Positions 1 through 7,002 of a stretch of 9,770 nucleotides of DNA are shown here, piece by piece. Both the position numbers and the translations under genes were made by a program. Source of the stretch: Alphaproteobacteria bacterium (GTDB lineage Bacteria > Pseudomonadota > Alphaproteobacteria > ATCC43930 > CGMCC-115725); assembly GCA_028866355.1 (NCBI GenBank), contig JAGWIH010000064.1:1-9770 (forward strand), written 5' to 3'. The notes below the pieces were generated by a model. The model worked only from the letters and a program-made list of their open reading frames with translations. It did not search any database and was not told the DNA's origin. Position 1 is the stretch's first letter. Every line of letters starts with the position of its first letter.

Positions 1-137
1 CCTTCCTTGAGGGTGAAATCGATATGGTCGAGCACCAGTCGGCCGGCGGCGTCGCCGGTCGCATAGGTCTTGCACACCTGGTGCGCGGCGATAAGGCCGG
101 TGCCAACGTCCGCGGCGAATGTGGTCTCGGCTGGCAT
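1..137 (-). CDS. ABC transporter ATP-binding protein, N-terminal fragment (runs off the left edge)
   Basis: Only the first 45 codons are present; the gene continues beyond base 1. It starts at ATG 135-137 on the minus strand, behind a GAGG Shine-Dalgarno in the 15-bp gap after the permease stop. After about 18 variable residues the chain reads HQVCKTYATGD and then LVLDHIDFTLKEG. This is the typical first beta strand of an ABC ATPase, leading up to the Walker A loop, which lies outside the window. The call rests on that pattern and on the position directly downstream of an ABC permease in the same orientation. It most likely energises the fused permease next to it, making a NitT/TauT-class importer. 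Whether it also carries the C-terminal extension found in some ATPases paired with fused permeases cannot be seen here. Confidence 0.8.
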   Translation of the reverse strand, partial: MPAETTFAADVGTGLIAAHQVCKTYATGDAAGRLVLDHIDFTLKE

Positions 138-152
138 GTCGCGAATCCTCGA

Positions 153-1889
153 TCAATCGAGCCGCAGACGCTCTTCGGCGAGCTGATAGAGCCGCCGCCA
201 GACCAGGCGGTTGAACACCAGCACGTACAGACAAAGCACCGTGATGCCGAGGGCAATGCGCGGGAAATCGCCCTTCTCGGTTTCGGTGGCGATATAAGCG
301 CCGATCCCGGTGGCCCGCAAGGTCGTATCGCCCCACCGCGCGATCTCGGAAACGATGCTGGCGTTCCACGATCCGCCCGAGGCGGTGACCGCGCCGGTGA
401 CGAAGGCGGGAAAGATGCCCGGCAGGATCAGCCGCCGCCACCACAGCCAGTTCCGGACTCCGAGATTGCCGGCAACCAGCAGATAGTCGTTGGGCAGAGC
501 GAGCGTGCCGGCGATGACGTTGAACAGAATGTACCATTGCGTGCCGAGGATCATCAGCGGCGACAGCCAGACCTCGGGCGTCAGCCGATAGAAGACGATC
601 AGCGACACCACGATCGGAAAAAACAGGTTGGCCGGAAACGCCGCGAGGAACTGGATCACCGGCTGGATGCGGTGCGCCAGGCCGGGCCGCAGTCCGATCC
701 AGACGCCGATCGGCACCCACACCACCGCCGCCAGCACGATCAGCACGACGACGCGCACGAGCGTGATCGCGCCGAGGACGAAGACATGGCCGACTTCGGC
801 CCAGCCGACCTCGGCATGGACGAAATGCGCGATTTCGATCAGCGCCGCGACCGAGCCGCCGATGAGAATCACGGCCCACATCATATCGAGCGCGCGGCCG
901 AAACGCCGGCTGCGCCGGGCGATGTTCGGAATCTCCGGCAGCCGCTGTGCGATCCGGCTCGAAAAGAGCGCCATGAGGGAAAGCACCCACGCGAAGGCGT
1001 GGAAGATGCGCGCGCGTTGCAGCATCGTCAGGAACCACGGCGGTTCGATCTCCTTGCCGACGATGGTCTCGACCTTGAAGCGCTGCACCCAGGCCAGCAG
1101 CGGGCGGAACAGCAGCTGGTCGTAGATCAAGATCAGCACCAGCATGGCGAGAATGGCGTAACCGACGGCTTGCAGGTCGCGTTGGTCGATCGCCACCGAG
1201 ATATAGGAGCCGATGCCCGGCAGCAGCACGTTGTTGCCGTTGACGCTGATGGCCTCGCTTGCCACCACGAAGAACCAGCCGCCCGACACCGACATCATCA
1301 TGTTCCAGACGAGCTGCGGCAGCGCGAACGGCATTTCGAGCTGCCAGAAGCTGTTCCACGGCGACAGGTGGTACATGCGCGCCGCTTCGCGCAAATCGTG
1401 CGGCACGGCGATGAAGGATTGATAGAGGCTGAACGTCATGTTCCACGCCTGCGACGTGAAGATGGCGAAAATCGCCGCACACTCGTAGCCCAGCAGGCTG
1501 CCGGGAAAGAGCGCGATGAAGCCGGTTACCGTGATGGAGAGAAACCCCAGGATCGGCACCGATTGCAGAATGTCGAGGATCGGGATCAGCAGCTTCTCGG
1601 CCCGCTTGCTTTTGGCCGCGATCGCCGCATAGACGATGCTGAAGACCAGCGACGCGACCAACGCCACGGCCATGCGCATCACCGTCCGCAACGCATAGGC
1701 CGGCAAGTAGCGCGGATCGAGCGAGATCGGCAGTTGCTGGCCGGGGTGGAACGGCTGGCTCATCTGGTGGCTCGCCCAGGCGAGCAGGATGAGGCCGCCG
1801 AACACCAGCGGCAGCGCGATCCCGTCCCAAATGCTGGGACGCAGGCGCGACGGCCAAGCGACGATCGGCAGTCCCCAACGCTCCGCCAT
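153..1889 (-). CDS. Two-domain (fused) ABC transporter permease, NitT/TauT class
   Basis: This 578-aa polytopic inner-membrane protein looks like two binding-protein-dependent permease domains in tandem, about residues 20-270 and 330-578. They are joined by a linker with its own hydrophobic segment (about 297-310) and a very basic stretch (about 320-332). Single permeases of this class are about 250 aa, so the length fits a duplication, as in the family described as anion transport systems with a duplicated permease component. Each half has the cytoplasmic EAA loop that contacts the ATPase. The first begins E168-A-A and ends LP at 190-191, with His174 where Gly is usual. The second has G477 and ends ILP at 488-490, but has Leu471 where Glu is usual. 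A GAAGGA Shine-Dalgarno lies very close to the ATG (2 nt). The ATP-binding gene follows 15 bp after the stop, indicating one operon. Substrate is unknown; nitrate, sulfonate or another small organic anion are possible by family. Confidence 0.9.
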   Translation of the reverse strand: MAERWGLPIVAWPSRLRPSIWDGIALPLVFGGLILLAWASHQMSQPFHPGQQLPISLDPRYLPAYALRTVMRMAVALVASLVFSIVYAAIAAKSKRAEKLLIPILDILQSVPILGFLSITVTGFIALFPGSLLGYECAAIFAIFTSQAWNMTFSLYQSFIAVPHDLREAARMYHLSPWNSFWQLEMPFALPQLVWNMMMSVSGGWFFVVASEAISVNGNNVLLPGIGSYISVAIDQRDLQAVGYAILAMLVLILIYDQLLFRPLLAWVQRFKVETIVGKEIEPPWFLTMLQRARIFHAFAWVLSLMALFSSRIAQRLPEIPNIARRSRRFGRALDMMWAVILIGGSVAALIEIAHFVHAEVGWAEVGHVFVLGAITLVRVVVLIVLAAVVWVPIGVWIGLRPGLAHRIQPVIQFLAAFPANLFFPIVVSLIVFYRLTPEVWLSPLMILGTQWYILFNVIAGTLALPNDYLLVAGNLGVRNWLWWRRLILPGIFPAFVTGAVTASGGSWNASIVSEIARWGDTTLRATGIGAYIATETEKGDFPRIALGITVLCLYVLVFNRLVWRRLYQLAEERLRLD

Positions 1890-2002
1890 GATCCTTCGCC
1901 CTGCTTGCGCGCTGTCCTGGATTGGTGCCCCGTCTTTAGCGCAAACTCGGGGCGGGATGAAAGCGCCGCGCGCGCGTTGGTCCCGCCGATGGAGACAGAA
2001 TC
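1890..2002. promoter_or_regulatory. Divergent intergenic region between the fused permease and the nitronate monooxygenase-like gene
   Basis: These 113 bp separate two head-to-head genes and must hold the start signals for both. What can be seen is GAAGGA (minus strand, 1892-1897) before the permease and GGAG (1991-1994), 8 nt before the ATG at 2003. No convincing -35/-10 pair or operator palindrome was found by eye. The region is inferred to contain promoters because nothing else could drive these divergent units. Confidence 0.4.
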
Positions 2003-2977
2003 ATGACATTGCGCACCCGCCTGACGGAGAAGCTCGGCATTGCCCATCCGATCCTTCTGGCCCCGATGGGCGGGGTCGCGGGCGGGCGCCTTGCCGCCGC
2101 TGTGACCGATGCCGGTGGTCTCGGTCTCGTCGGCGGCGGTTATGGCGACGCGGCCTGGCTCGACCGCGAGTTCGAAGCAGCCGGCAACCGGCGCGTGGGC
2201 TGCGGTTTCATCACCTGGTCGTTGGCCAAGAATCCGGCGCTGCTCGATCGCGTGTTGGCGCACACGCCGGCGGCGCTGATGCTGTCCTTCGGCGATCCGG
2301 CGCCTTTTGCCGATCGCATCCGCGCGGCCGGCAGCGTCCTCATCTGCCAGGTGCAGGACCGCGAGCAGACGTTGCGCGCGCTCGACGCCGGCGCCGAAAT
2401 CATCGTCGCGCAGGGCACCGAAGCCGGCGGCCACGGCGGCGCGCGCGCGACCTTGCCCTTGGTGCCCGCGCTCGTCGATCTGGTGGCGCAGCGCGCACCC
2501 GACGCGATGGTCGTCGCGGCCGGCGGCATCGCCGACGGTCGCGGTCTCGCCGCCGCCTTGACGCTCGGCGCCGAGGGCGTTCTGGTCGGCACGCGGTTCT
2601 ATGCGAGTACCGAGTCACTCGCGCACGATCTGGCCAAGGCGCGCGTCGTCGCCGCGTCCGGCGACGGGACCTTGCGCACGACGATTTTCGACATCGTCCG
2701 CGGCTACGATTGGCCGAAGCCCTACACCGGCCGCGCGCTCAGCAACATTTTCTGCGGGCGCTGGCACGGCAAGGAGGCGGATCTCGCCGCGCGCGTGACG
2801 GACGAGATGAAGCGTTACAAGGCGGCGGTCGAGGCCGGCGATTTCAGCACGGCGGTGATCTTCGCCGGCGAAGACGTGGATTTAATCGACGACCTCCCGC
2901 CGGCCGCTTCCATCGTCGCCCGGCTGGCGCAGGAAGCCGAGCGGGCGCTGCAATCCGCGGCGAGCCGACTGACATAA
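2003..2977 (+). CDS. Nitronate monooxygenase-like FMN-dependent oxidoreductase
   Basis: This 324-aa cytoplasmic TIM-barrel flavoprotein belongs to the nitronate monooxygenase / 2-nitropropane dioxygenase family. Characterised members oxidise alkyl nitronates to carbonyl compounds plus nitrite, using FMN and O2. Visible signatures are the N-terminal HPILLAPMGGVAGG (15-28); the QGTEAGGHGG loop (137-146) with the family's catalytic histidine at His144; and the phosphate-binding stretch AAGGIADGRGLAAAL (172-186) followed by GAEGVLVGTRF (189-199), which holds the FMN phosphate. The length is normal. GGAG at 1991-1994 sits 8 nt before the ATG and fixes the start. dgkA follows 11 bp later and is probably cotranscribed, although no functional link is obvious. 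Many family members are annotated by fold only, so the true substrate may not be a nitronate; related enoyl reductases share these motifs. Confidence 0.88.
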   Translation: MTLRTRLTEKLGIAHPILLAPMGGVAGGRLAAAVTDAGGLGLVGGGYGDAAWLDREFEAAGNRRVGCGFITWSLAKNPALLDRVLAHTPAALMLSFGDPAPFADRIRAAGSVLICQVQDREQTLRALDAGAEIIVAQGTEAGGHGGARATLPLVPALVDLVAQRAPDAMVVAAGGIADGRGLAAALTLGAEGVLVGTRFYASTESLAHDLAKARVVAASGDGTLRTTIFDIVRGYDWPKPYTGRALSNIFCGRWHGKEADLAARVTDEMKRYKAAVEAGDFSTAVIFAGEDVDLIDDLPPAASIVARLAQEAERALQSAASRLT

Positions 2978-2988
2978 GGGGGAAGCCG

Positions 2989-3363
2989 ATGGAAAGCACC
3001 GGCGACGAATTCAAGAATCGGTCCCTGTGGCAGCGCTCGGGCTATGCGCTGAACGGAATCTTCGCCGGGCTTCACCGCGAAGGCAGCTTGCGGCTCGAGC
3101 TCGCGGTCGCCGCCGCGACGATCATTCTGCTGGCGTGGCTGCGGCCGCCCGCGGTGTGGTGGGCGATCGGCGTGTTCATCATGGCGATGGTGCTCGCCGC
3201 CGAATTGATCAATTCGGCCATCGAGGCCCTTGCCGACCATCTCCATCCGACGCTGCATGCCGAGATTCGCGTGGTCAAGGACATGGCGGCGGGCGCCATT
3301 CTGGTGCTGAATCTCGCGGCGCTGGTCGTGCTTGTGTTGTTGCTGACGACGGCGTGGCGCTGA
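2989..3363 (+). CDS. dgkA: Diacylglycerol kinase, prokaryotic integral membrane type
   Basis: This 124-aa inner-membrane enzyme phosphorylates diacylglycerol to phosphatidate with ATP, recycling lipid produced during envelope biogenesis. It has a short N-terminal amphipathic region and three hydrophobic spans (about 37-52, 56-72 and 102-121). The family motif is clear: E72, N75, E79 and D83 in AELINSAIEALAD, then K97-D98 in VVKDMAAGAIL. E31 and E37 also fit. These residues match the known E. coli active-site positions with a constant offset of three, so the catalytic set appears intact. The start is ATG 2989 because AGGGGGA (2977-2983) lies just upstream and gives the family's usual length; the reading frame is open much further upstream, but that part overlaps the preceding gene and is not coding. 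The gene ends 1 bp from the convergent MetE-core gene. Confidence 0.93.
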   Translation: MESTGDEFKNRSLWQRSGYALNGIFAGLHREGSLRLELAVAAATIILLAWLRPPAVWWAIGVFIMAMVLAAELINSAIEALADHLHPTLHAEIRVVKDMAAGAILVLNLAALVVLVLLLTTAWR

Positions 3364-3364
3364 A

Positions 3365-4513
3365 CTAACGCCAGAATTCGCGCGTGGCGAGACGGCAGCC
3401 CTCGGCCATCGCCGCCATCTTGGCCCAGACCACCTGTGGGTCGACTGCGGCTTGGCCGACCCAGGTGCCATAGCCGCAATCGCTGCCGGCGATGACGTTC
3501 TCGCGCCCGACCCGCTTGGCATAACGCCCGATGCGCTGGGCGATGAGCTCGGGATGCTCGATGAAATTCGATTTGGATTCGAGCACGCCCGGAATCAGCA
3601 CCTTGCCGTCCGGCAGCTTCACCGTCTCGAACAGCTTCCATTCGTGCGCATGACGCGGGTTCGCTGCCTCGAACGAGATCGCCGCCGGTTTGGCCTTGAA
3701 CACCAGATCGATGATGTCGCCGATCGGCACGTCGCAATGGTGCGGGCCTTCGTAATTTCCCCAGCACAGATGCATGCGCAAATTTTCGGCCGGAATGTTG
3801 CGCACGGCGTGATTGAGCGCCTCGATGTGCAGCGCCGCCATCTTGTGGAACTGCTTGAGATCGAGATCGCCGAACTGGATGTGCCGGCCCATCGCCAGAT
3901 CCGGGCAATCGAGCTGCAGGACGATGCCGGCGTTCGCCACCGTCTCGTATTCGGCGCGCATCGCCTCGGCGATCGCCTCGAGATAGGTCTCGTGCGACGG
4001 GTAATGGCCGTTGTGAAAGAACAGCGAGATCACGCCCGGCGAGGCCGCGCTCATGAACGCGGCTTCGTGGCGTGCGCCCTGAAGCGCGGCCTTCAGGTTC
4101 GCCACGTCCGCTTTGGCGGCTTCCGCGTCCTTCACGGTGATCGGCGCGTTGCATGACGGCGTCTTGCGCCGCGAGCGGCCGGGATCGCCGAACACCTTGC
4201 GGTGCAGATTGGGAAAATCCGCAAGGTCCTTGTAGCTCGTCACCGGAATGCTTTCGCCGCCGAAGCCGCCGAGCCGGTCCTTGATATAAGTGGCGTAGCT
4301 CGGCTTCGACATTTCGCCGTCGTTGACGATGTCGACCCCGGCCGCGCTCTGCTTGCGCACGATCTCGCCGACGGCATCGCGGATATGCGCGGCAAGTTGG
4401 CCGCGGTCGACCGGCACGCCTTCTTCCTTGGCGTACATGTCGCGGATCAGCCGTTCCGGCCGCGGCAGGCTGCCGGTGTGCGTGCAGAGGAAACGTTCGG
4501 TGCTGCGTTTCAT
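3365..4513 (-). CDS. MetE-core (cobalamin-independent methionine synthase C-terminal-like) methyl/alkyltransferase
   Basis: This 382-aa cytoplasmic protein corresponds to the catalytic C-terminal barrel of MetE without the N-terminal half of full-length MetE (about 750 aa). The opening CTHTGSLPRP (10-19) and VNDGEMSKPSY (63-73) are typical. The zinc site is intact: His248-X-Cys250 in MHLCWGNYEGPH, Glu282 in SFEAANPR, and Cys346 in AGSDCGYGTW. Such proteins activate a thiol on zinc and transfer an alkyl group to it. Known subgroups include folate-independent core methionine synthases and epoxyalkane:coenzyme M transferase of similar length (about 380 aa). Automatic annotation usually says 5-methyltetrahydropteroyltriglutamate-homocysteine methyltransferase, but the folate-binding half is missing, so the methyl donor and even the thiol acceptor are open. 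GGGAGA on the minus strand precedes the ATG at 4513. It is transcribed alone, divergently from the small secreted protein. Confidence 0.88.
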   Translation of the reverse strand: MKRSTERFLCTHTGSLPRPERLIRDMYAKEEGVPVDRGQLAAHIRDAVGEIVRKQSAAGVDIVNDGEMSKPSYATYIKDRLGGFGGESIPVTSYKDLADFPNLHRKVFGDPGRSRRKTPSCNAPITVKDAEAAKADVANLKAALQGARHEAAFMSAASPGVISLFFHNGHYPSHETYLEAIAEAMRAEYETVANAGIVLQLDCPDLAMGRHIQFGDLDLKQFHKMAALHIEALNHAVRNIPAENLRMHLCWGNYEGPHHCDVPIGDIIDLVFKAKPAAISFEAANPRHAHEWKLFETVKLPDGKVLIPGVLESKSNFIEHPELIAQRIGRYAKRVGRENVIAGSDCGYGTWVGQAAVDPQVVWAKMAAMAEGCRLATREFWR

Positions 4514-4594
4514 CGGTTTCTCCCGGGGCCGACGCTAGCACCGCTGTGACCGGGGTTGGAACCGCGCCGACCGTACGCCGTTCTATGTCTGCAT

Positions 4595-4602
4595 AAGGAG
4601 GT
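4595..4602 (+). promoter_or_regulatory. Near-perfect Shine-Dalgarno fixing the start at 4607
   Basis: AAGGAGGT is complementary to the 3' end of 16S rRNA and lies 4 nt before ATG 4607. It decides the start against an in-frame upstream ATG at 4556, which has no such site and would place 17 non-signal residues before the signal peptide. Confidence 0.85.
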
Positions 4603-4606
4603 GCCT

Positions 4607-4960
4607 ATGACGCGTAAACCCCTCGTTCTCGCGGGGCTGTGTGTCGCTCTCCTCGCGGCGCCGGCCTTCGCCCAGCAAGGATATCCCGGCGGCACCATGC
4701 CGCCGCCGACCACGACCGCACCCTCCAACCCGCAGGGCGGCATGACCCAGCCGAACGCCGGCACACCAAAGGCGGTGAAGCCGGCCCCGCACGCCCGCCA
4801 TGTCGCGCGGGCCAAGGGAACCGGCAGCTGTTGGGACCTCGCTTGGCAGTCGCAGGCGATGAAGAGCTGCTTCGCGCAGCATCCGGACCAGGCGCAGCAG
4901 CATCCGCAAGCCGCGCAGTTGTTGAACTCGTCGAGCGGCACGCCGAGCAGCCACTACTGA
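4607..4960 (+). CDS. Small secreted protein of unknown function
   Basis: I do not recognise this 117-aa protein. It has a clear Sec signal peptide: MTRK, a hydrophobic core LVLAGLCVALLAAPA, and an AFA cleavage site after residue 22, giving a mature protein beginning QQGYPGG. The mature chain is about 95 aa, first low-complexity (Pro/Thr/Gly/Gln/Asn, about 23-62), then basic (HARHVARAK), then a small segment with two cysteines, C75 and C88, in CWDLAWQSQAMKSC. A disulfide there would suit the periplasm. The tail is rich in Gln, His and Ser. There is no lipobox, so it should be soluble rather than a lipoprotein. The very strong ribosome site and the private terminator just downstream suggest a monocistronic and possibly highly expressed gene. 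It is divergent from the MetE-core gene, separated by 93 bp. Confidence 0.82.
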   Translation: MTRKPLVLAGLCVALLAAPAFAQQGYPGGTMPPPTTTAPSNPQGGMTQPNAGTPKAVKPAPHARHVARAKGTGSCWDLAWQSQAMKSCFAQHPDQAQQHPQAAQLLNSSSGTPSSHY

Positions 4961-4988
4961 CGGTTGCCAGGTCCCATCCACTTCCAGC

Positions 4989-5016
4989 AGGGGACGCGCT
5001 TTGCGTCCCCTTTTTT
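4989..5016 (+). terminator. Strong intrinsic (Rho-independent) terminator
   Basis: An 8-bp perfect GC-rich stem, GGGGACGC (4990-4997) and GCGTCCCC (5003-5010), closes a 5-nt loop GCTTT and is followed directly by six T residues (5011-5016). An additional A-T pair (4989/5011) can extend the stem. A second run of seven T lies at 5022-5028. The element sits 29 bp after the stop of the small secreted protein and isolates it from the ABC operon downstream. Confidence 0.92.
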
Positions 5017-5056
5017 ATGCGTTTTTTTAATGCGCGCCGCGGCGGTAAGCCGGGTG

Positions 5057-5085
5057 TTGATCGGCTGCTAACCGTGCCGCACTAT
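5057..5085 (+). promoter_or_regulatory. Weak candidate promoter for the ABC transporter/hydrolase operon
   Basis: TTGATC (5057-5062) and CACTAT (5080-5085) are spaced 17 bp apart and match the sigma-70 consensus at 4/6 and 3/6 positions. They lie between the terminator and the first gene of the operon, where a promoter is expected. Transcription would begin near 5092, upstream of the start chosen at 5129 but downstream of the alternative ATG at 5084. The matches are weak and this is only a suggestion. Confidence 0.25.
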
Positions 5086-5110
5086 GACCGCGCCCGCGGC
5101 AAAGCGGACG

Positions 5111-5115
5111 GGAGG
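5111..5115 (+). promoter_or_regulatory. Shine-Dalgarno supporting the ATPase start at 5129
   Basis: GGAGG lies 13 nt before ATG 5129, a rather long spacing. No purine-rich site precedes the in-frame ATG at 5084, so the shorter protein is preferred. Confidence 0.5.
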
Positions 5116-5128
5116 GCGCCTCTTTAGA

Positions 5129-5950
5129 ATGGGCACAACCGCATCGGGAATTCGGCGTGCCGCACCGGCCGCGGCACAAGGCGGCCATATCGTCGTGCGC
5201 GGCTTGCGCAAGGAATACGGCGCCTTGCGGGTCTTCGACTGCGTCAACCTCGAAGTCGCCGAGCGCGAGATCGTCGCGCTGGTGGGGCCATCGGGTTGCG
5301 GCAAGACCACGCTGCTGCGCTGCATCGACGGACTCATTCCGGCCGACGGCGAGGTTTCGGTCGACGGCGAAATCGTGCGCGAGCCGCGTTCCGGCATCGC
5401 CATGGTCTTCCAGCATTTCGGCCTATTCCCGTGGAAGACGGTCTACGACAACGTCGCCTATGGACTGCGCATGGCCGGTGTCGACCGCGCGGAAATCGCG
5501 CGCCGCGTGCCGCATTTCATCAATCTCGTTGGTCTCTCGGGCTTTGAGAAAGCCTATCCCTACCAACTCTCGGGCGGCATGCAGCAGCGCTGCGGCCTGG
5601 CGCGCGCGCTCGCCGTCGATCCGCGCGTGCTGCTGATGGACGAGCCGTTCGCCGCGGTCGACGCGCAAACGCGCGAGATCCTGCAATTCGAACTGCTGCG
5701 CATATGGGAGCGCCAACCAACGACCATGTTGTTCGTTACCCACTCGATCGAAGAGGCGGTGCTGATGGGCGATCGCGTCGTCGTCTTGAAGGGCCGCCCG
5801 TCGCGAATCCACGAAGAGATCGTCGTCGATCTGCCGCGGCCGCGTTCGCGCGCGACGCTGACCTTGCCGCGCTTCGCTGAATTACGTGAGCGCGTCTGGT
5901 CGACCTTGATGAGTGAAGCCAAGAAGGCCGAATTCCAGATCGGCTCGTGA
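5129..5950 (+). CDS. ABC transporter ATP-binding protein, NitT/TauT (SsuB/TauB-like) class
   Basis: This 273-aa cytoplasmic ATPase should power import by the two permeases downstream. All nucleotide-binding elements are intact: Walker A GPSGCGKTT (53-61), Q-loop Gln95 in MVFQHFGLFPWKTV, signature LSGGMQQR (147-154), Walker B VLLMDEP with Asp171 and Glu172, D-loop AAVDAQT, and switch His205 in FVTHSIEEA. The LFPWKTV stretch after the Q-loop and the ThrHisSer-IleGluGluAla switch are typical of nitrate/taurine/sulfonate-type ATPases. The first 15-20 residues are variable. An ATG at 5084 would add 15 residues (288 aa total) but lacks a ribosome site, so 5129 is preferred with moderate certainty. 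This is the first gene of the operon, 28 bp before the binding protein, and follows a strong terminator, so it has its own promoter. Confidence 0.92.
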   Translation: MGTTASGIRRAAPAAAQGGHIVVRGLRKEYGALRVFDCVNLEVAEREIVALVGPSGCGKTTLLRCIDGLIPADGEVSVDGEIVREPRSGIAMVFQHFGLFPWKTVYDNVAYGLRMAGVDRAEIARRVPHFINLVGLSGFEKAYPYQLSGGMQQRCGLARALAVDPRVLLMDEPFAAVDAQTREILQFELLRIWERQPTTMLFVTHSIEEAVLMGDRVVVLKGRPSRIHEEIVVDLPRPRSRATLTLPRFAELRERVWSTLMSEAKKAEFQIGS

Positions 5951-5978
5951 GAAGGATAACCCGAGGGGAGGACAAGCC

Positions 5979-6992
5979 ATGTTTCGTAAATCCTGGATCG
6001 TCGCCGTCGTGGTGGTGGTTGTCGCACTGGCGGCGCCGTTCGCGCCCGCCTTCGCGCAAGCCCAGAAGATCTCGCTGGCGCCACCGGGCGTGCCGCCGAT
6101 TTTCGGCTCGATCATCGCCTACGTCGCCAAGGACCAGGGCTTCTTCAAGAAATACGGCGCCGATGTCGATCTGCGCGCCTTCGACAACGGCACGGCGGCA
6201 TCACGGGCGGTGTTGGCCGGCGATCTTGACGCGTCGATGTCGGCGACGCCGCTGCTGATCAAGCAGGTCGCCAATGCCGGCGTGCCGCTGGTCGCGATCT
6301 ATGGCTGGCCCAAGCCCGACTTCGAACTCGGCACGACCGACGCCGCGCACGCCAAATGCGCCGACCTCAAAGGTCAGCAGGTCGGCATCGACACGCCGGG
6401 CGGCGCGCGCTCGATTGCGCTCAAATCGATCCTCGCCGGGTTCTGCCACATGTCGATGGACGACGTGCAACAGGTCGCGCTCGGCTCCAACACGGCAAGT
6501 GCGCTGATCGCCGGCCAGATCAAGTATGGCATCCTGCATCTCGACGACGTTCCGGAGATCGAGAGCCACGGCAAGAAGGTAACGGTCATCGAGACCCTGC
6601 GCGAGGCGAGCCCGATCAATCACTGGCTGGTGATCGTCGTGCGTCGCGACACAATCGCGAAAAAGCGCGACGCACTCGTCCGGATGATGGCCGGCATCAT
6701 CGCCGCGGCGCATTATATGGCCGATCCGAAAAACGCCGACCGGGTCGCGACCATCGCCGAGGTCACGGGCCGCAGCCACAAAATCGCGCTCGGTGCGCTC
6801 AAGGCGTATCTCAATTTCGGCCTGTGGGCGATCGACAATGACGGCTTGCCCAAGGAGCAGATCGACAAGTTCGTCGCCTTCCAGGCGAAAGTCGGCAGTA
6901 TCGAAAAGGGTAAGACGCCGCCGACCTATGACCAGTTGGTCGACGCCTCGATCTGGCGCGACGCCAACGCTCTCTACGAGAAAAGCCACTGA
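5979..6992 (+). CDS. ABC transporter periplasmic substrate-binding protein, NMT1/THI5-like (SsuA class)
   Basis: This 337-aa protein should capture the substrate in the periplasm and deliver it to the two permeases. It starts with a Sec signal peptide: MFRKSW, a very hydrophobic VAVVVVVVALA core, and an AFA cleavage site after residue 26. The mature part has the NMT1/THI5-like layout: IIAYVAKDQGFFKKYG (45-60), the usual first helix and strand; ALVRMMAG (232-239); and an internal GSNTASALIAGQIKYGI (169-185), where these proteins decide ligand occupancy. Cys127 and Cys156 are the only cysteines in the mature chain and could pair. The start is ATG 5979 because GAGGGGAGGA (5963-5972) is just upstream; the longer frame from 5913 overlaps the ATPase and lacks a signal peptide at its N-terminus. 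The ligand is not readable; family members bind sulfonates, nitrate, thiamine precursors, pyrimidines and aromatic acids. Confidence 0.9.
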   Translation: MFRKSWIVAVVVVVVALAAPFAPAFAQAQKISLAPPGVPPIFGSIIAYVAKDQGFFKKYGADVDLRAFDNGTAASRAVLAGDLDASMSATPLLIKQVANAGVPLVAIYGWPKPDFELGTTDAAHAKCADLKGQQVGIDTPGGARSIALKSILAGFCHMSMDDVQQVALGSNTASALIAGQIKYGILHLDDVPEIESHGKKVTVIETLREASPINHWLVIVVRRDTIAKKRDALVRMMAGIIAAAHYMADPKNADRVATIAEVTGRSHKIALGALKAYLNFGLWAIDNDGLPKEQIDKFVAFQAKVGSIEKGKTPPTYDQLVDASIWRDANALYEKSH

Positions 6993-6997
6993 GGAGA
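6991..6997 (+). promoter_or_regulatory. Shine-Dalgarno that selects the TTG start at 7003
   Basis: GAGGAGA overlaps the stop codon of the binding protein (6990-6992) and lies 5 nt before TTG 7003. The only in-frame ATG near by (7105) would remove the first membrane span, so translation is inferred to begin at TTG. Confidence 0.75.
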
Positions 6998-7002
6998 CGG
7001 AA

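Noticed and set aside
24..2006. A 660-codon open frame on the plus strand across the fused permease gene.
   Set aside because: Its product is rich in Arg, Asp, His and Gln with no domain-like pattern. It is the antisense shadow of a clear membrane protein in high-GC DNA.
1789..2988. Possible long N-terminal extension of dgkA from an upstream ATG.
   Set aside because: The extension overlaps the nitronate monooxygenase-like gene in another frame and is Arg-rich. The ATG at 2989 has a good ribosome site and gives the family length.
3072..4541. A 489-codon minus-strand frame over dgkA and the MetE-core gene.
   Set aside because: It lies in a different frame from the zinc-site protein, has a low-complexity Arg/Ala/Gly-rich product, and runs antisense through dgkA.
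4556..4586. TTGGAA (4556-4561) and TTCTAT (4581-4586) as a promoter for the small secreted protein.
   Set aside because: The spacer is 19 bp and both boxes match the consensus poorly. A promoter must exist in this 93-bp gap, but this pair is not convincing.
5084..5128. Earlier ATG start for the ABC ATPase.
   Set aside because: There is no Shine-Dalgarno before 5084, and the extra 15 residues are not part of the ABC fold. It is kept only as an alternative.
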